DNA from: Paracyclopina nana
Lineage: Eukaryota > Arthropoda > Copepoda > Cyclopoida > Cyclopettidae
Direction of reading: 5' to 3'
Length of the DNA stretch: 64,000 nt
Assembly (NCBI GenBank): GCA_019096065.1
Contig: JAGUCH010000005.1
Span: 434,001-498,000, forward strand
Positions 34,301-44,600 of this stretch are shown here, piece by piece. Within the stretch, counting starts at the first letter, position 1. Each line of letters begins with the position of its first letter. The notes under the pieces were generated by a model. That model worked only from the letters and a program-made list of their open reading frames with translations. It was not told where the DNA came from and searched no databases. The position numbers were made by a program, and so were the translations under genes.

Positions 34301-35450
34301 TTTCCTTCATCAGGCTCCAGGGAAACTTTAAATTTGATTGAACCTCCAGTAAGTCCTGAAAAGGCGAACAAGGAAATTAAAAAAATGAGAAGCCTACATA
34401 AAGTGACAGTTAAAAGTAAGCTCACCCCTTTTGAGGCCAGAGTTTGACAAAAGTAGTTGGCCAGTCTGGGAATTAAGCTGCACTGGTGGCTCATTCCAGT
34501 TGTCATTGCTCTCAATTTTCATCCTCAAGTAGCTTTTCCCTCTGGGTCCAACTTGAGTGCTGCATTCAGAACTGCTAGGGAAGCAAGAAAAAAATTACAA
34601 AACAATAAATTCATGTTGAATCCCTCAGCAATTTCCTAAGAGTGCCATTCCCTAATAAATATGTCAAATACTGTTTTTGCTCCAACAAAAAATAACCACT
34701 TAGAAATGTTTTTGTATTTGGTCTGCTATTGTACTACAGAATGTTTTGGGCAGGAAAATGCCACTGTGCAGTCTAACTTTGGTCTGTGAAAAATCCCTAG
34801 ATGGTAGAAAAACTTTTTTGAATGAGCATGATGCTCCAAAGTCTTGCAAGTCTCAAAAGTTATTTTTTACTCCTATTTTAAAAGAAATGAATGATAAGCA
34901 GTACATTCATAATGTATCTAATTTGGAAAAAATACTATATAAAGTGTTGATAAAAAACTTAAAATCAACATCTATGTTGAAACTGGCAATAAAGCCAAGT
35001 AAGCATTTATTGAAGAGTTTTCTAGCAAATTGGCTCATTTTGGTTAAAATCAGCTAGGCCTTGAAGGCCTACATAACTTTTCATGCCAGTTGCATTTTGC
35101 TAGCTAAAATGAGCATAGCAGTCAGGTATACACATATATACTGACTTTTGTAATATGCTAGAACTGGCTGAATTGCTTAACCACAAATGCACAACTTTTT
35201 ACCTAGGGAAAGGCTGGAGCTGAAAAATGAGATCATTTGGCTTCACCAGATCCAAAGGAAGTATTAGGCTTATGTCTCTCAGTGGAAGTATCCATTTTGG
35301 GCTACAACTTCTTCCTGTAGCAGCTGAATGAATGAATAAAGAAGTCACATATTTGCAAGTATGCTTTTGGAGAAAGTTTCATTTACCTGCATTGTTAGCC
35401 AATTGAGTTGAAATGAGGAAAAGCCACCAACTTGCTTCAAACATCATCAT
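22361..35450 (-). CDS. Ret: RET receptor tyrosine kinase, 18 exons, complete
   Basis: Minus-strand exons: 35450-35387, 35323-35203, 34574-34426, 34355-34225, 34169-34031, 30543-30287, 29544-29441, 29384-29171, 28713-28136, 26174-25873, 25805-25700, 25644-25299, 25240-25126, 25067-24989, 24928-24540, 24480-24279, 24226-24024, 22578-22361. Every junction is phase-consistent, giving 1238 codons plus TAA (human RET has 1114 residues). Residues 1-20 form a signal peptide. Cadherin-like repeats follow, with FEVPENM and [10 protein letters not shown], the RET hallmark. A Cys-rich domain (about 586-686) contains [12 protein letters not shown] segment lies at about 694-716. The kinase has GEGEFGKV (856-863), Lys 883, HRDLAARN (991-998), DFG (1011-1013), two activation-loop tyrosines (1019, 1024) and GRIPVKW. 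A QYLDL motif after the kinase matches the RET phosphotyrosine site that docks PLC-gamma. RET is a cell-surface receptor for GDNF-type signals in vertebrates; the arthropod ligand is not shown here. The donor of exon 17 (GTGCTG) is weak, but phase supports it. Confidence 0.95.
22579..24023. repeat. RET last intron: GCACAGC-type minisatellite
   Basis: About 1.35 kb of short repeats. At 22686-22835 a 21-bp unit (CACAGCAAATGCACAGTGCCG) is repeated about seven times with no change. From 22850 to 24020 degenerate CCGCACAGC units follow, including a second 21-bp run (CACAGCTCCGCATAGCGCCCG, four copies, about 23692-23779). The repeats reach almost to the exon 17 donor. Cys/Ala-rich ORFs here are artefacts of the period. 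Confidence 0.9.
26175..28135. repeat. RET intron 9: GAGCTG/GCTTAA minisatellites and ~190-bp tandem unit
   Basis: From about 26220 to 27480 are degenerate runs of GAGCTG....GCTTAA, including a five-fold 21-bp repeat at about 27100-27190 (GAGCTGCATAGCTTGCTCTAT). From 27490 to 28130 a longer unit of 186-197 bp is repeated three times (CATTGTGAGCA(A/G)CTGAGCC at about 27641, 27827 and 28024). The proximal unit runs into the end of exon 9. Confidence 0.85.
28735..29100. repeat. RET intron 8: poly(A)/poly(T) 18-bp repeat
   Basis: A degenerate tandem of roughly 18 bp, AAAAAATCAGGTTTTTTTC, fills most of the intron between exons 8 and 9. It consists of alternating A and T runs punctuated by TCAG. 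Confidence 0.85.
29563..30060. repeat. RET intron 6: 164-173-bp tandem repeat, 3 copies
   Basis: Copies start at about 29563, 29736 and 29900 with CTTTTAGGGCTTTCTAT. Each contains AAATCAGCTGA(T/C)G, GACTTGAAAAC and TTACTGAGG in the same order. Divergence is moderate. Confidence 0.8.
30656..30905 (-). CDS. Terminal exon of a small nested gene inside RET intron 5 (unidentified)
   Basis: After an acceptor (TTTTTCGCTAG) the frame is open for 83 codons to TAA. AATAAA follows within ten bases, so this looks like a genuine last exon. The peptide is helix-rich: [19 protein letters not shown], then an Asn/Gly linker, then [18 protein letters not shown]. The hydrophobic spacing resembles the helical N-terminal domain of spider silk proteins (an F/I-x-x-D-x-M turn followed by a LQAL-x-MAFASS-like helix). 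That is pattern resemblance only and I do not assert it. No upstream exon or ATG could be placed; a dispersed repeat begins about 140 bp upstream of the exon. Confidence 0.4.
30948..31020 (+). repeat. GC-rich CAGCTGA module (type with GGGCGCACGCCGG)
   Basis: Begins GTCAGCTGACGTCTGCGCTC and continues through GGGCGCACGCCGG with internal palindromes. A close copy is at 37098-37185. It is CpG-dense in an AT-rich setting. Confidence 0.6.
31047..31402 (+). repeat. Dispersed ~360-bp repeat, copy 2
   Basis: Second copy of the repeat described at 10709-11071, inside RET intron 5 between the two nested genes. Confidence 0.65.
31639..33585 (-). CDS. SIS-domain sugar-phosphate-binding protein (GCKR/MurQ family), nested in RET intron 5
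   Basis: Exons on the minus strand: 33585-33003, 32824-32763, 32716-32372, 32302-31966 and 31922-31639, which sum to 536 codons plus TAA with consistent phases. The first SIS domain has GCGATGRLS (106-114), the family's phosphate-binding loop. Exons 1-2 join to [12 protein letters not shown], and exon 3 has [13 protein letters not shown] (240-252), the signature shared by MurQ etherases and the glucokinase regulator GCKR. A second SIS-like half follows (about 440-536). Human GCKR is 625 residues. The substrate is unknown; a sugar-6-phosphate ligand is an inference from the family. Intron 1 must use a GC donor (GAAG/GCAAAC) to keep the conserved frame, and intron 2 is only 46 bp. The gene lies wholly in an intron of RET and is transcribed in the same direction. 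Confidence 0.85.
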
Positions 35451-36299
35451 AATTAGTTTTCAAGGCTTTTTTGGCCCCAAGGTCACTGAGGGAATAAAAA
35501 TTGGAATTGATTTTCCCTCCTGAATGAAACTTGCAATATGGCTGCATGTCTAACTGCATTTACTGAAAATAAGTCAAGAAAGTGGAAAACTGTTTGCCAA
35601 ATTAATCACAATAAGTAGCTCTGTAATCCTTCACTTTATTCAACGTACTTTAAGCTTTCTTGGTACAAAAGGCTCTAAGTGTAGCAGTTATTGTATTATA
35701 TTGGTCAAGCCATTGAATACCATAAAAGGCACACAAAAATTGGTGCACAGAGAGAAAGAAGGTCTGCTAATATTTCTTTCTTTGACCTTTGAAATGTAAG
35801 CTTTATATTGATAGCTAACAAATGCTGTAATTTGACAACGCAGAACTTTGCATTGCTCTGGAAAAATGTCGATTAGTTGATGAGCAGAGGTAATTTGTTA
35901 AATGATGTGAACAAATTTGAAAAATTGCCCCCAACTCACAAACTCAAAGCTAGAAAGTCGATTCTCAAAAAATGCTATAGTATGTACAGCAGGGCTTTTT
36001 CAAGCCAACATTGGTAAATAGCTATAGATTTGATCAAAACTAATAAAATGTGTTTCAAAGCATACGAAGCATTTGAAGGTTGTTTTTCCAGCATTTTTTT
36101 AGGCCAATAAAAAACAGTACTATTTTTTAAAATACGCTTTTTGACTGTATTTCAGCATAGCTCTGTATCTATGACAAAATAGGTTTTTGTTCAAAAATCT
36201 CTTTGTTTCTGCTCTCTGTAAGGCTCTATTATTCCCTTATCATACTTTAAAAAATGTTAAAGGTTGGCTTTCCTTTGACGGATTAAGCCATAAAAATAG
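35451..36299. other. RET upstream region, nothing recognised
   Basis: AT-rich sequence immediately upstream of the RET start codon. It presumably includes the 5' UTR and promoter, but no core element can be pointed to with confidence. Confidence 0.3.
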
Positions 36300-36617
36300 C
36301 TATCTATTGGATTCACCGATACACATGAAACAATAATTGCTGTCAAGTCTTTCAATTTTTTTGAGGCCCAACATTATTGCTTTGAACTTGTGGCTCAAGG
36401 GTTTTTCTCCAAATTTGTTACCACCCTTGGCCAAATATGTTCTGCACCATGGAAAATCTCGGTTTAAAATCAATTCCTGGTACGATTGCGGCCAGCACAG
36501 CTGTTTTTCACAGCTTAGCATGCCTACTACATTAAGGCCTAGCTGAAACCAGGCAAGCAGTGAAAGCAATAAAATTAACGATTACTTACATCGATGAAGA
36601 AGTTCATTAAAAGCCAT
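36300..36617 (-). CDS. Small two-exon gene, 88 residues, unidentified
   Basis: ATG at 36617 (MAFNELLHR) reaches a good donor (GAT/GTAAGT) at 36590. The next exon, 36538-36300, begins after an acceptor in CAGCTAG and stays open to TAG. The two exons total 267 nt with matching phase. The protein is rich in Cys, Trp and Lys and ends with YCFMCIGESNR, a C-x-x-C that might bind metal. No family is recognised. The intron (about 51 bp) is the same size as others in the window. It could be a real small gene or a chance pairing. Confidence 0.38.
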
Positions 36618-38149
36618 GCTTACAGCTGTTGTTGCTCTGCACATAGTTAGGTTGATTAAAATGTGTTTACACTTTCTGTTAAAATACAGCAGCACACATG
36701 TACACTTGTAGTGAGCCGTATTACAACTCGAAGTGCGCATATAAGAGAGAGAGCCGCAATTTTTGATACACTCCGAGCTACTTTGACGGCGGCCGAGCCA
36801 CGTAAAAGAGAGAAAGCCTCGACGGTTTTTTCCATATCTTCTATTCAAAAACCATTTCCACCATGAATGTTTATCCAAGACGCCGCGACTGCATTAATTC
36901 TAAGAGGATTCTCATACCCAAAATATAGCCTTGCTTATTTGAATTGAAATTAAAGCTTTGTTTTGCCTTTCTTTGAATTTTACTCTTTAAAATGAATTGA
37001 AAAAGCAAAAGCTCTTTTAAAATGAACGCATTTAATGTCAATAAAAATAAGACACTTTAATTCTAAAAAATACTTAATTTCAGTCATGTTTCACATTAAG
37101 TCAGCTGATCTCTGCGCTCGCTAGCTGGGCGCACGCCGGCAAGCGAAATTTGTGCGCCGGCGTGCGCTTGAATACAGCTGAGATTTAGAGCTTGCCTACT
37201 GAGGCATTTTTCGTCAAAAAATTACTATATTTTCCAGCTAAACTAATGAAGGCTTCCAAAATGTGGAAAATTAGGCATAATGAGCACTTTTCATGGCCCT
37301 AAACAGCTATGATTAATGAAAATAATCTTGAATTGTGGCCTTAAAAGAGTGAAAGTCAGGGTGAAGTGTGCAAGCTTAAATTGCTTTCACTTTCACTGTT
37401 TAATGCATAAGTGACTGTTTAAATATTTATTGGTCATTTGTCACCAAAATTCCAAAGCCTAGTTATGCAAGCAACACTTTATGTAATTGCGGTATAAATA
37501 AAAGAGGGATTTTTAGTTTCAAATTAAGGGAGAGAAATGCTCACTAATAGGATTGAGCCTTTCTAATTGAATCATGTTTTTAATCCTCTTTTTTGTGTGT
37601 ATCGCGCCATTTGCACCTCATAATCTCTAGCTTAATGATCTTATTACCTTGCGTTCACAAGCTTGGCTTGGTAATTAGGTAATTATGTTTTCCTTTTTCA
37701 CCAATCAGGGCCTCTCCCAAATGCAAATGGAAAATCTTCTGGAAGATAATAGAAAACTGGTATGACATAACAAAAACAAAAAATAATAAATAAGTATTCA
37801 TGGGTTGACATCATAAGTGAACAATCTCTCTTATTTTGTGAAGTATTAATGCATTTGTAAAGCAAAAAAGGGAAAAAGAAAGATAGATTAACTTTTTTTT
37901 AGCTACAGAGCAAAAAAAGTCTCGGTGAAATAGAAAGCTTCTCCATTCTTTTCCTCAATTACCAAAATGAGAAATTAAGTTTGATTAAACTCTTTTGCTT
38001 CTATTGAACCACTTTAATGCTGTTTTTTTTCCAGATTTGGAGTTTGAAGATAATAAAGGCATAATTTAATGAGCGGAAAGTAATCAGTTGGTATCAAACT
38101 AGCACTCTTTAAACATAATTGGCAAAAGGCAATTAGGGGTTGTAATTAG
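36618..38149. other. Intergenic; one GC-rich CAGCTGA module
   Basis: Contains the module copy at 37098-37185 (AGTCAGCTGATCTCTGCGC, then GGGCGCACGCCGGC). Otherwise AT-rich without a supported gene. Confidence 0.4.
37098..37185 (+). repeat. GC-rich CAGCTGA module, second copy
   Basis: Nearly the same as 30948-31020 over its first 45 bases. It contains an internal inverted repeat (GCGCACGCCGGC facing GCGCCGGCGTGCGC). Confidence 0.6.
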
Positions 38150-38189
38150 CAAAAGAAAACGCATGGTTGCTCATGTATTTGAATGCACA

Positions 38190-38875
38190 ACTGTGCAGCA
38201 CATGCATGATACGGTGCAGCGTTGTGGATGTAACGGTGCATGCAACGGTGCAGCGTTGTTGATTTTACTGGGGAGAATTGTACATGATACTTAACAGAGC
38301 CATCTATGTTACGATGTAGAGTTGTGCATGTTACGGTGAAGCGCAATGCATGCAATTGATAAGCGCCTTGTCTGTTACTGCTCAGCCGTGTGCAAGTTAC
38401 GGTGCAGCACAAAGCATGTTACTGTGGAGCATTGTACATGGTAGGTCATGGAAATACGGTGCAGCACTGTGCATGTTACGGTGCAGCACAGTGTATGTTA
38501 CGGTGCAGCACTGCGCATGTTACGGTGCAGCACTGTGCATGTTACGGTGCAGCACAGTGTATGTTACGGTGCAGCACTGTGCATGAAAAGGTGCAGCACT
38601 GTGCATGAAAAGGTGCAGCACTGTGCATGTTATGATGCAGCTCAATGCATGTCACTTATAAGCACTGTGTCTGTTACTATGCAGCACTGTGTCTGTTACT
38701 ATGCAGCACTGCATGTTACAGTGCAGCACAATGCACGTCACAGTGAAAAACAGTACATGTTACGGTGCAGCACAGTGCATGTTTCAGTGCAGCACAGTGC
38801 ATGTTACGGTGCAGCACTGTGCATGTTACGGTGCAGCACAATGCATGCTACGGTGCAGTGCAATGTGTGTATCTG
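38190..38875 (+). repeat. 22-bp minisatellite, consensus TGTTACGGTGCAGCACTGTGCA
   Basis: About 30 degenerate copies of a 22-bp unit alternating GGTGCAGCAC and TGTGCATGTTAC. Positions 38458-38870 are the most regular part. ORFs such as 38448-38876 are by-products of this period. It shares the GCAGCAC core with the minisatellites in SLC17 intron 5 and the last RET intron. Confidence 0.9.
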
Positions 38876-38880
38876 ATGAA

Positions 38881-40104
38881 TGATGCTTTCACAATTGTTA
38901 TGCTAACCCCCTTTTAATAAGAAACGATAACCAGTTTACTTTTAGTAAACAAATTAAAGCTACTGAAAGTTGGTATGAATAGCGTATTTACAGCCCACAA
39001 AATCTAAAATTAAAACCAACAGCTTGTGCCATTCCCATTTCCTGCACGGCCCGAGTAAAGTGTCTGTTCATGCCCACGTCACAAACTGAATAAGTAATGG
39101 CGTAATTGCTATACAACTACCCATAACAGTTGTTTAAACAATCCTTAAAAGTTTGCCAAGCCTAAAAAATGAAAATTGGGCCAAATTGGCTGCTTTATGT
39201 TGATGCCAAAATTTTCCTTTCCTTCAGAAATACCATAAGGAAAGCATATAATCTAAAAATTGTATGAAGTTTTTTCCTTCAAAAATAATAAGGTAAGTGT
39301 AACTGTTTTGCTGATATTGAAGATCAAGCTAAAAAAGCCTAAAATTTTCCTGATTGTCCCCATAAGATTTTCCTATAGCTGACCTAAAACAGATGACGTC
39401 ATCAGAATCTTCCTTGACCTCTCAGCTCAAATTTTGTCACAGCTTGGGCGCGTGATAAGTGCACACCGTGTAATTTTTTTTTAAAAAATCCACTGTGCAA
39501 GAGGTCACTCTTGGCACTTAATTACATTCATGCCAAAGAAAGCTAATTACAAATTGGAAAAGATGCTTGAACTAAGAAAAGTTAAAGGGATTGTACCCGA
39601 GCTTTTTTGGGTCAAATTGTCCAACTGTGTCCAGAATTTGATCAGTTAGGAAAAACGTGAAATTATTCAAAGTTGTTATAAAAAGAGCTGAGTTTCCCAG
39701 CTAGCTATTTAGTAGACGTTTTCAAGCCTTTCAACAATCAAGCTCTGAAAAAACCCTTTTATTTCTTCAAGGGAAAGTTTTTGTAGCTTTCAGTGAGTCC
39801 AGACATTAAATGGAATCATTGAAGTCAAGCGTGAAAATACTTAAAATTCACCGATTCGCCCACGTTGCCTCAGGTTGTGACACTTCCTGGTTCTGAAGCA
39901 AAAAGAAGCCCACATTTAAAATAGCCCACAAAGAAAAATAGGTAAGAAGGATTACGTAACAGCCTTGCGCGCGCACCGGTCATCATCAGCTGTTCAGCGC
40001 GCCGGTCACCAACGGAAAACAACAACAACAACAGCAGAGTTGACAGTTTCGCTTCGCTTCCTTGGAGTTGATTGGTTTTCTTCCTTTGCAGGGAAGAAAC
40101 AGCC
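38881..40104. other. Intergenic upstream of the SLC25 gene
   Basis: No gene is supported. Just before the SLC25 start (39961-40010) is a GC-rich CGCGCGCACCGGTCATCATCA stretch with two ACCGGTCA-type sites around CAGCTG, which is a possible promoter. Confidence 0.35.
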
Positions 40105-41391
40105 ATGTCACTGCTGCAAAGGGGAAGCAAAGCCAGCTCTGAGATTGAATTGCCCTCCAATTTGAGGCCCATTTTCGCTGGGGTGATTGGAGGCAGCCTT
40201 TCAACGGCCATTTTGCATCCTTTGGATCTCCTGAAGACGAAGCAAGCAGTTCATGGAGGTCGGCTGGTGTCTCACTTGAAAAATGGCCTCAATTTGTACC
40301 AAGGCGTGGGTGTAAACGTCCTCGTTTCAGCCTCATCTTGGGAGTCTACTTTGCCACGTAAGTGAAGCTCGTTTTCTAGGCATCAAGCACGCTTAAAAAA
40401 GCGTAAGCGAGTACTTTTGTTTTGACTCGTGCGCTGCTGCCGGGCCGGCGCGACTCCCAGCCAACTCGCTGGGACGTCAGCTGAATTGTTTAAGTTAGCT
40501 GCACTTTTACAAAAGCTCACTTTCTAAGTCAAAAGCAAGGTTAAATGAGCGTAAGCTAAGCGTAAGCGAGTGTTTTTGTTTTGACTCGTGCGCTGCTGCC
40601 GGGCCGGCGCGACTCCCAGCCAACTCGCTGGGACGTCAGCTGACTCGTTTGAATTTGCAGCTCTTAGCTAACTTAACTTTGAACTTGAAAGGTATGAGAC
40701 GCTCAAGGCAAGGTTCAATCAGCAGACTTGCACAGCTGCTTTTGGAGCTGGGCTGGTGACCACCATGATCACCAATCCCTTGTCAGTGGTGAGGTCACGG
40801 ATGATGCTCAAGGCCAAGGATCAATCCGGAGGAGGAAAGTATGCCAATGTCTTCAAAAGTTTGGCTGTCATTGCCAAGTCTGAGGGCCTCAGAGGATTCT
40901 ACAAGGTGAACTTTGATCGCACCGACTTTAGCTGGGTGGAATTTCATTAGTTTTCCAATGCAATTTTCCAGGGCTTGATTCCCAATTTGGTCAATGTTTC
41001 CCATGGCACCATCCAATTTGTGCTATACGAAGAGCTGAAAAAGTGGATTGCCTGCGACCACAAAAAAATGGTAAAAGCAATTAAAGTGTGTGTGCAATTA
41101 TTGCATTACTTCTTCTGTATTTTTACCTCGTAGAGCAATTTTGAGAGTCTTGGCTGCTGTGTCTTGTCCAAATTGGCAGCCACTCTGGTCACTCATCCTT
41201 GCCAAAATATGCGCGCAAGAAAACAGGCAGGAGAATTGGCCACTGTGTCCACTTTCACCGATGTTTGGGCCAAAGAAGGCCTCAGAGGCTTCTACAGAGG
41301 CCTTTGGCCTTCACTCTTGCATGTCACGCCAAATGTGTGTGTGGTCTTTCTCACCTATGAGTTCTTTGTGGGTACTCAAAAAAGCTACTAA
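40105..41391 (+). CDS. Mitochondrial carrier, SLC25A32 (folate/FAD) type; shortened first repeat and one apparent frame break
   Basis: Exons 40105-40357, 40692-40905, 40972-41070 and 41134-41391 (TAA). Three carrier repeats are visible: HPLDLLKTK, NPLSVVRSRM and HPCQNMRARK, each followed by G-x-x-GxYxG-type motifs (GLRGFYK, GLRGFYRG). The third matches the PYQVVRAR motif of the SLC25A32 family and YETLK follows the first repeat as there, so a mitochondrial inner-membrane folate/FAD carrier is likely. Two oddities. The matrix loop of repeat 1 is about 15 residues short (GGRLVSHLKNGLNLYQG). Exon 1 also must shift frame once at about 40325-40340 to continue as ILGVYFATYETLK; no GT-AG intron restores it. 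A 1-nt sequence error, a polymorphism or a decaying gene are all possible. AATAAA lies at 41449. Confidence 0.75.
40366..40685 (+). repeat. Tandem pair of GC-rich CAGCTGA modules in SLC25 intron 1
   Basis: Two nearly identical ~88-bp blocks at 40401-40486 and 40560-40645: GCGTAAGCGAGT, GACTCGTGCGCTGCTGCC, GGGCCGGCGCGACTCCCAGC and GGGACGTCAGCTGA. A related inverted copy sits at 5708-5756. Confidence 0.85.
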
Positions 41392-41481
41392 TTATTGCTT
41401 CTTATTCGCTTGCATTATTCTATAGTTGATGAACTGAAAAGTTAACACAATAAAAAGATCTGGAAACGCTTTTTTATTATT

Positions 41482-41538
41482 GCGTTACCCCAAAAGAGAA
41501 CTGGACTGAATAGAGCGCCTCTCTTTTGAGGTAGCGCC
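41482..41538. repeat. Short inverted-repeat element, copy 2, between two poly(A) signals
   Basis: GCGTTACCCCAAAAGAGA faces TCTCTTTTGAGGTAGCGC, pairing 16 of 18 positions. It lies exactly between the plus-strand AATAAA of SLC25 (41449) and the minus-strand AATAAA of SLC17 (41558-41563). Confidence 0.65.
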
Positions 41539-41609
41539 CACTTGACTCAAAAAACCGTTTATTCAATCAGTATTGCTTAAAGAAAAGTATCACAGATGGT
41601 TTATATTGT

Positions 41610-44600
41610 TTAATATACATCTCCTATCATATCTTGGTCATTGGCTTGAACAATTGGACAAGGATGAGCATTGTCAGCTTGGTCAAAGCTGGATAATTCT
41701 TCTACTTTATTCCATGGCTGCTCTTCACCGCTTGCCATTAAAACGTAGAGTAAATTGCCAACTATATACACTCCAGCAGCAATGTAGAAGACAGTTTGCC
41801 AATGAGTTATGTCCTCCTGTAATGTAATAAATTATCATGTGTTAGCTTGTCATACACAATTCAGTCAACTAGAATAGCAAAGCTGCACAAACTAAATTCT
41901 TTGCACAGCACCTATCTTGCACAAACTATAATATAAACATGCTTCAAAAAGGTCATGGCAAAGCACAGCGCACACAGGGGTATACTGGTTAAAGGCTAAT
42001 CGGCAAAATGCTATTTGGTGTAAGGCTAATTGGTTAAAGGCCAATTGGTAAAAGGCCAATTGGGCAAAGGCTACATTGGTAGAAGGCTATATTTAAAAGG
42101 CCAATAGCAGATGTTTTTGAGTGAAAATGTTTGATTGGTTCACAAGTGACATATAATTATCTTTTAGTTTTCCTTGTTAATTCTTAGTTTCATTATTTTT
42201 TGTACAAAAATTGCTTTTTGTGCTTAGCTTAGGAATTCCTAAAAAGACTTGTAACTGTACAAAGGAACACTTTACAAACAAGACTTACTTGTCTTGACTT
42301 GATTGACCAAGCTGATTTAGCTTGTTGAGAATAAGCAAGACTTGATTGCCTTTCTCATGTTGCCAGAAGAAGCTAAGCAAACCCGTAACATTTAAAGCAA
42401 AGCAGTTGCTTTTTTCAAATGTTGAGGAAAATTAGGCAATGAAAATCAGTTATTTCGCTCTACATTTATAAGATACAGCTGAATTTCATTGCTGGAACTT
42501 CAATGATCAAAATAGATGTCATTAAATGATTAGGTAGCCTTTCACCAATCTAGCCTTTGGCCAATTCGCCTTTCACCATTTTGCCTTTTACCAATTAGCC
42601 TTACACCAAATTGCCTTTTACCAATTAGCCTTTAACCAGTAGAGCCGCACACAGCACATCATAAAAAATGAAATCATAGCGACGGACTTTGAAAAGCTTG
42701 TGACAAGCCAATACACAGCACATAACGCTTCAAAACTACAAAGCACTTCTCAATCCACTACACAGTGCAAAGCATAGCACTTAGCACAGCAATACAGAGC
42801 AGAACAACTCGCAGGTCAAAGCAATGCAGTTTGACACAGTGCAGCTAGGCGTAGCTTGATGCAGCACAGTGCAGCTAGGCGTAGCTTGATGCAGCAGAGT
42901 GCAGCTTGACGCAGCACAGTGCAACTAGACACAGCGTAGTGCAGCTTGACACAGTGCAGTGCAGCATGACGCAGCGCAGTGCAGCTTGACGCAGCACAGT
43001 GCAGCTTGATGCAGCAAAGTACAGCTCTATGCAGCACAGTCGAGCTCAAAGCTGCACATCACTGCTCAGTGCTGCAGAACACTGCTCAGTGCTGCAGAAC
43101 ACTGCTCAGTGCTGCAGAACACTGCTCAGTGCTGCATAACACTTATCAGTGCTGCACAACACTGCTCAGTGCTGCAAAACACCGCTCAGTGCTCCACAGC
43201 GCTGCTCAGTGAAGCACAAACACTGCTCATTGCTCCACACTGCAGCTCAATGAAACACAACACTGCTCAGTGAAGCACAACGCTGCTCAGTGAAGCACAA
43301 TGCTGCTCAGTGAAGCACAACGCTGCTCAGTGAAACACGATGCTGCTCAGGGCAGCATAATGTTGCTCAGGGCAGCACAGTCCAGCTTGTAGCAGCACAA
43401 TGTTATGTTCAACACTGCTCAGTGCAGGACAACGCTGCTCAGTGCAGCATAATTCTGCTCAGTGCAGGACAACGCTGCTCAGTGCAGCATAATTCTGCTC
43501 AATGCTGCAAGGATAAGTGCATAACAACTCAGGCACACACAGCTTAGTGCAGTACAGCTCAGCTCAGTGCAGCACAGTGCAGCGCGCAAATTCCACTTTG
43601 GCAAATTACACTCAAGAAAAGTTGGCTTTTTTTACAAGCGCCAAGTACAGAAAACAATTGCTCCAATTTTCCTCAAATTAGCCAAAACAAGAAGTGAACT
43701 AATTTTGGACATTATTGGGTAAAAGTGGGCATAAGCAAGAAATGGCACAATTTCCAGGCAGTGTTCATGCAAGAATGAGGTTGTCCTCAGCTCGCTACAA
43801 TGTAATGGGAAAAATAATGACAATGAGCTCACGTGTCCTTCAATAATATAGCTGATGGCCATGGGCGCCAGAAATCCGGCCATGTTGGCAGTCATATTGG
43901 TGATTCCCATCAGCGTTCCCGCGAAGTTGGACCCAATGTCAATGTGGTTAACGCTCACAGAGCTGAATTGCATCCCATTGATGCCCACAGTGATGCAGAG
44001 CAAGGCCACGACCAAAGGCTTGTTGCAGCCCGCGAAATAGATCAGAACCAGGCACAAAGCAGGAACAAGGAAGGCTGAAAAAAATCATTTTTTTTAATTG
44101 GGGTCACTTTTCAGCCTGGCTATTTTTAGCAGCCTCATTATATTAACTGAAACATGACTTTTAACATCATTTTTTATTAGAGCATTTTTCTCTACTTTGA
44201 AACTTGTCAAATGGCTTAATCTAGGATTAGAATTATTTTATGCAGGAAAAGTCCTAAAAGAAGAAATCTCCCAATCAAAAAGTTACAGCATGAAATGCCC
44301 ACATAATAAATAATTGCCATAAATGATCACGTTTTTTGTCTTGCACGTTTGTTACCCAAAAAGGTCCACTTATACATAAAAAATGGCAATTTGGACAATT
44401 GAGCAAGAAGAAAAGATGTCACATTAACAATTAGATACCTATGGAATTTATCAGCTTTCTCGTGGCTGTGGTGGATAATAGTCCTCTGGATCTCACGAAA
44501 TCCGCCAAACAACCGCACAAAATCGCCACAATCCACATGCACAAATATGGCAGCGCAGACAGAAAAGCATTCTGAAAAAAATTAGTTTTTTTAAGTTATA

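Noticed and set aside
38448-38876. 142-codon ORF with CSTVHVTVQH repeats
   Set aside because: By-product of the 22-bp minisatellite; no start or splice support.
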